From NCBI GenBank assembly GCA_025917655.1, contig CP084614.1, positions 2,604,001 through 2,668,000 on the forward strand: a DNA stretch of 64,000 nt, given 5' to 3'. Under the pieces are notes generated by a model. That model was not told the origin of the DNA. It saw nothing but the letters and a program-made list of their open reading frames with translations, and ran no database searches. Of the stretch, positions 62,385-64,000 are shown in pieces (within the stretch, counting starts at the first letter, position 1; each line of letters starts with the position of its first letter). Position numbers and translations under genes: made by a program. The DNA comes from Chlorella sorokiniana (lineage: Eukaryota > Chlorophyta > Trebouxiophyceae > Chlorellales > Chlorellaceae).

Positions 62385-64000
62385 ACATCCCAATCATGCT
62401 AGTAGTGCCGATGCGGGCGAGGCCGGGAGTAGTGGCGGTCGCTGCCACGAAAGCGCTCGCGGCCGCCGGCGCCGCTCCCGCTGCACCGGCGGGGCCCCCT
62501 TCCAGGGGCGTGAGGTTGCTTCGCCGATGCTTGGCGGCGCGGCCCTCCTCGCCCTTGGTCGGTCCGTCGCGGTGGTGGTCGCCGTGGCTGCCACGCCGGC
62601 GCTTGCGCTCCTCATCGACGGGCTGGATCTCTCCACTCTCAAGGCTGGCAGACTGAGCGGGAGCAGCTTGCTCCGACCGCTCGCCGCCGCGCCGCGTGGA
62701 GCCGCCCTCGACTTCCGCGCGCGCCCGCACGGCGGGCACCGCCGCTGCAGCTCGAGCCTGTGCCTGCTGCAGCTGCTCCCTCAGCTCGTCAGCCTCCCTT
62801 ACTTTGTTCACCAGACAGTCGCCAAAACGCTTCAACTCGGTGCGCTGGCTGTCCCGCTCAGCCTCCACCCGCTTGTAAGCTTGCTCCCAGCGTTTGAGGT
62901 GATCCTCCTGCCATTTCACCCTCTGCTTGTATGTGCTGAGACGGCACTCCAACTCTGGCACGTGCAGCTGACCCTGCGCCTGTTCCGCTGCAAGCCGCTT
63001 GGCGGCAGAGGCTGCACGTTGCGCTGCCGCCACCCCCTGCTCTGCCGCGCGCATGCGCTGCACCACCTCCTGGTGCTGCTGCTGGCGCAGCTGCGCCTGC
63101 TGGGCCTGGTGAAAGCCGAGGCGAAGCACCTCCTGGCCCCGCTCACGCTCCAGCGCCTCGCGCTGCTGCGCCAGCTCCCGCTCGCTTTCCTCCCCCTGCC
63201 GTGCCAGCCGTTGCTGCAGCTCGACGGCCAGCCGGCTCGAGGCGTCGCGCTGCTGCTGCAAGGCGGCGGCCGCGGCCTTGCCCGCCATCAGCTTGCGCTG
63301 GGCAGCACGAAGCTGGAGGCGCAGCTGGGACGCCTCGCGCTTCAGCTGCTCCAACTGCTCGGCCGAGCGCGCTGCAGCTCCAGCAGCTGCCCGCGCACCG
63401 CGTCCGACTGCCGGCTGGCAGCAGCAAGCGCCTCCCTGTGTTCGTGGCCCAGGCGTTCAGCAGCGCTGCGAGCCGTGGCCAGCTCCTCAAGCAGAGAGCA
63501 GGTGTGGGCCGCGGCGGCACGCCAGCCCTCCTGTGCGCGCGCAAGCTCCTGCTCCAGCGATGCCGCACGGTGCACAGAAGCACGCGGGGCCTGCTGGACC
63601 GCCCCTTGCTGCCGCAAGGAGGGAGTTGGCGGCTGCACAGCCCGCCGGGCTGGGGCTGGCTGGGCTGGGGCCGTCGGGGGGCGGGCGGCAGTCGCAGCTG
63701 GGCCGCCGCCGCTGCCGGCCGTGGGGCCGCCGCCGCTGCCGGCTGTGGGGCGGCCTGAAGCGGAGCGTCCTCCTCCTCGCTGTCACTGACCAAATCAATC
63801 ACGTCGCCGTCAGCTGCCGCCTGGATGGCGGCCGCCGCGGCCCTGCCAGCCGTCGCAGCGGCATCAAGGGCGGCTTGGCGCGTTGCGCTTGCGGCGGCGG
63901 GAGCCCGGGCGGTGCCGACGGTCTGGCACCTGCCTCCATCCTGGCGCATCTGCAAAAGGCATCCAAAACAGATTGTTGGTGGGCAATGGAACATAATTGC
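62356..64000 (-). CDS. Coiled-coil protein with SUMO-interaction-like motif, copy 2 (5' end cut by window)
   Basis: Second copy of the 55.9-57.8 kb gene. From the right edge it contains MRQDGGRCQTVGTARAPAAA, DGDVIDLVSDSEEEDAPL, SLEQELARAQEGWRAAAAHT, the same coiled coil, and then CLVNKVREADELREQLQQAQ and PVDEERKRRRGSHGDHHRDG, which are continuous here but broken in copy 1. It ends SMIGMSLHSGLHFG at 62356. A missing base near 62495 alters LTPLEGGPAGAAG relative to copy 1, and the junction near 63640-63680 differs by inserted G residues. Comparing both copies gives the best reading frame. The first exon would lie beyond base 64000. Confidence 0.6.

Larger units (their letters stand above)
60885..64000. 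repeat. Segmental duplication, copy 2 (continues past the window)
   Basis: Direct copy of 54441-57559. The left junction is abrupt: copy 1 continues into its own gene's 3' exon, copy 2 into the secernin fragment. The right end is not reached. Confidence 0.95.

Noticed and set aside
1-64000. tRNA, rRNA, transposase, reverse transcriptase or viral genes
   Set aside because: I looked for their characteristic motifs while reading and saw none; a tRNAscan or RepeatMasker run could still find something missed by eye.

Overview
The window looks like nuclear chromosomal DNA of a GC-rich, intron-rich green alga, most likely a Chlorella-like trebouxiophyte. The reasons are: many short exons separated by GT...AG introns of roughly 100-300 bases; nucleus-encoded plastid proteins (ClpR2, chloroplast IF-2, an LPA1-type photosystem II factor); plant-type eukaryotic proteins (CPSF30, CUL3, a RIK/KHDC4 KH protein, a DGAT2 with the plant/algal EPHS motif); TGTAA polyadenylation signals; and no operons, ribosome-binding sites or phage/IS features. 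The species is inferred; nothing in the window names it.

Layout. 1-4.6 kb: 5' part of a cullin-3 gene (minus; its 3' end is outside). 5.2-7.8 kb: ClpR2 (minus), head-to-head with chloroplast IF-2 (8.2-14.9 kb, plus). 15.7-20.7 kb: two divergent genes for unrecognised multi-pass membrane proteins. 21.7-26.5 kb: a KH-domain splicing protein (minus), head-to-head with CPSF30 (plus) across 228 bases. 27.1-29.6 kb: LPA1 (minus), head-to-head with a long coiled-coil gene (30.0-33.7 kb, plus). 34.4-37.9 kb: two related RING-finger genes in tandem (minus). 38.1-39.3 kb: a Rossmann-fold, ketopantoate-reductase-like protein. 40.0-43.1 kb: DGAT2 (plus). 43.5-46.05 kb: a protein with eleven or more 34-residue ankyrin repeats (minus). 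46.0-49.5 kb: secernin (minus). 49.9-53.8 kb: a glutamine-rich coiled-coil protein with a CG-1-like DNA-binding domain (minus).

54-64 kb is the structurally odd end. A segment of at least 3.1 kb occurs twice in direct orientation (54441-57559 and 60885-64000), carrying an unrecognised gene and a coiled-coil gene with a SUMO-interaction-like motif. The second copy starts in the middle of the first gene and is fused to a stray fragment resembling the secernin gene of the same window. Between the copies lies a low-complexity, unrecognised plus-strand gene.

The plastid set (ClpR2, IF-2, LPA1) covers chloroplast proteolysis, translation and photosystem assembly. CPSF30 and the KH protein are both pre-mRNA processing factors. 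Otherwise the neighbours are ordinary housekeeping genes with no evident shared pathway. Many conserved genes are interrupted by single-base deletions in C/G runs. These look like consensus errors in the assembly, so gene models here should be read across them rather than called pseudogenes. Exon boundaries are estimated by eye from conserved protein segments and splice consensus.
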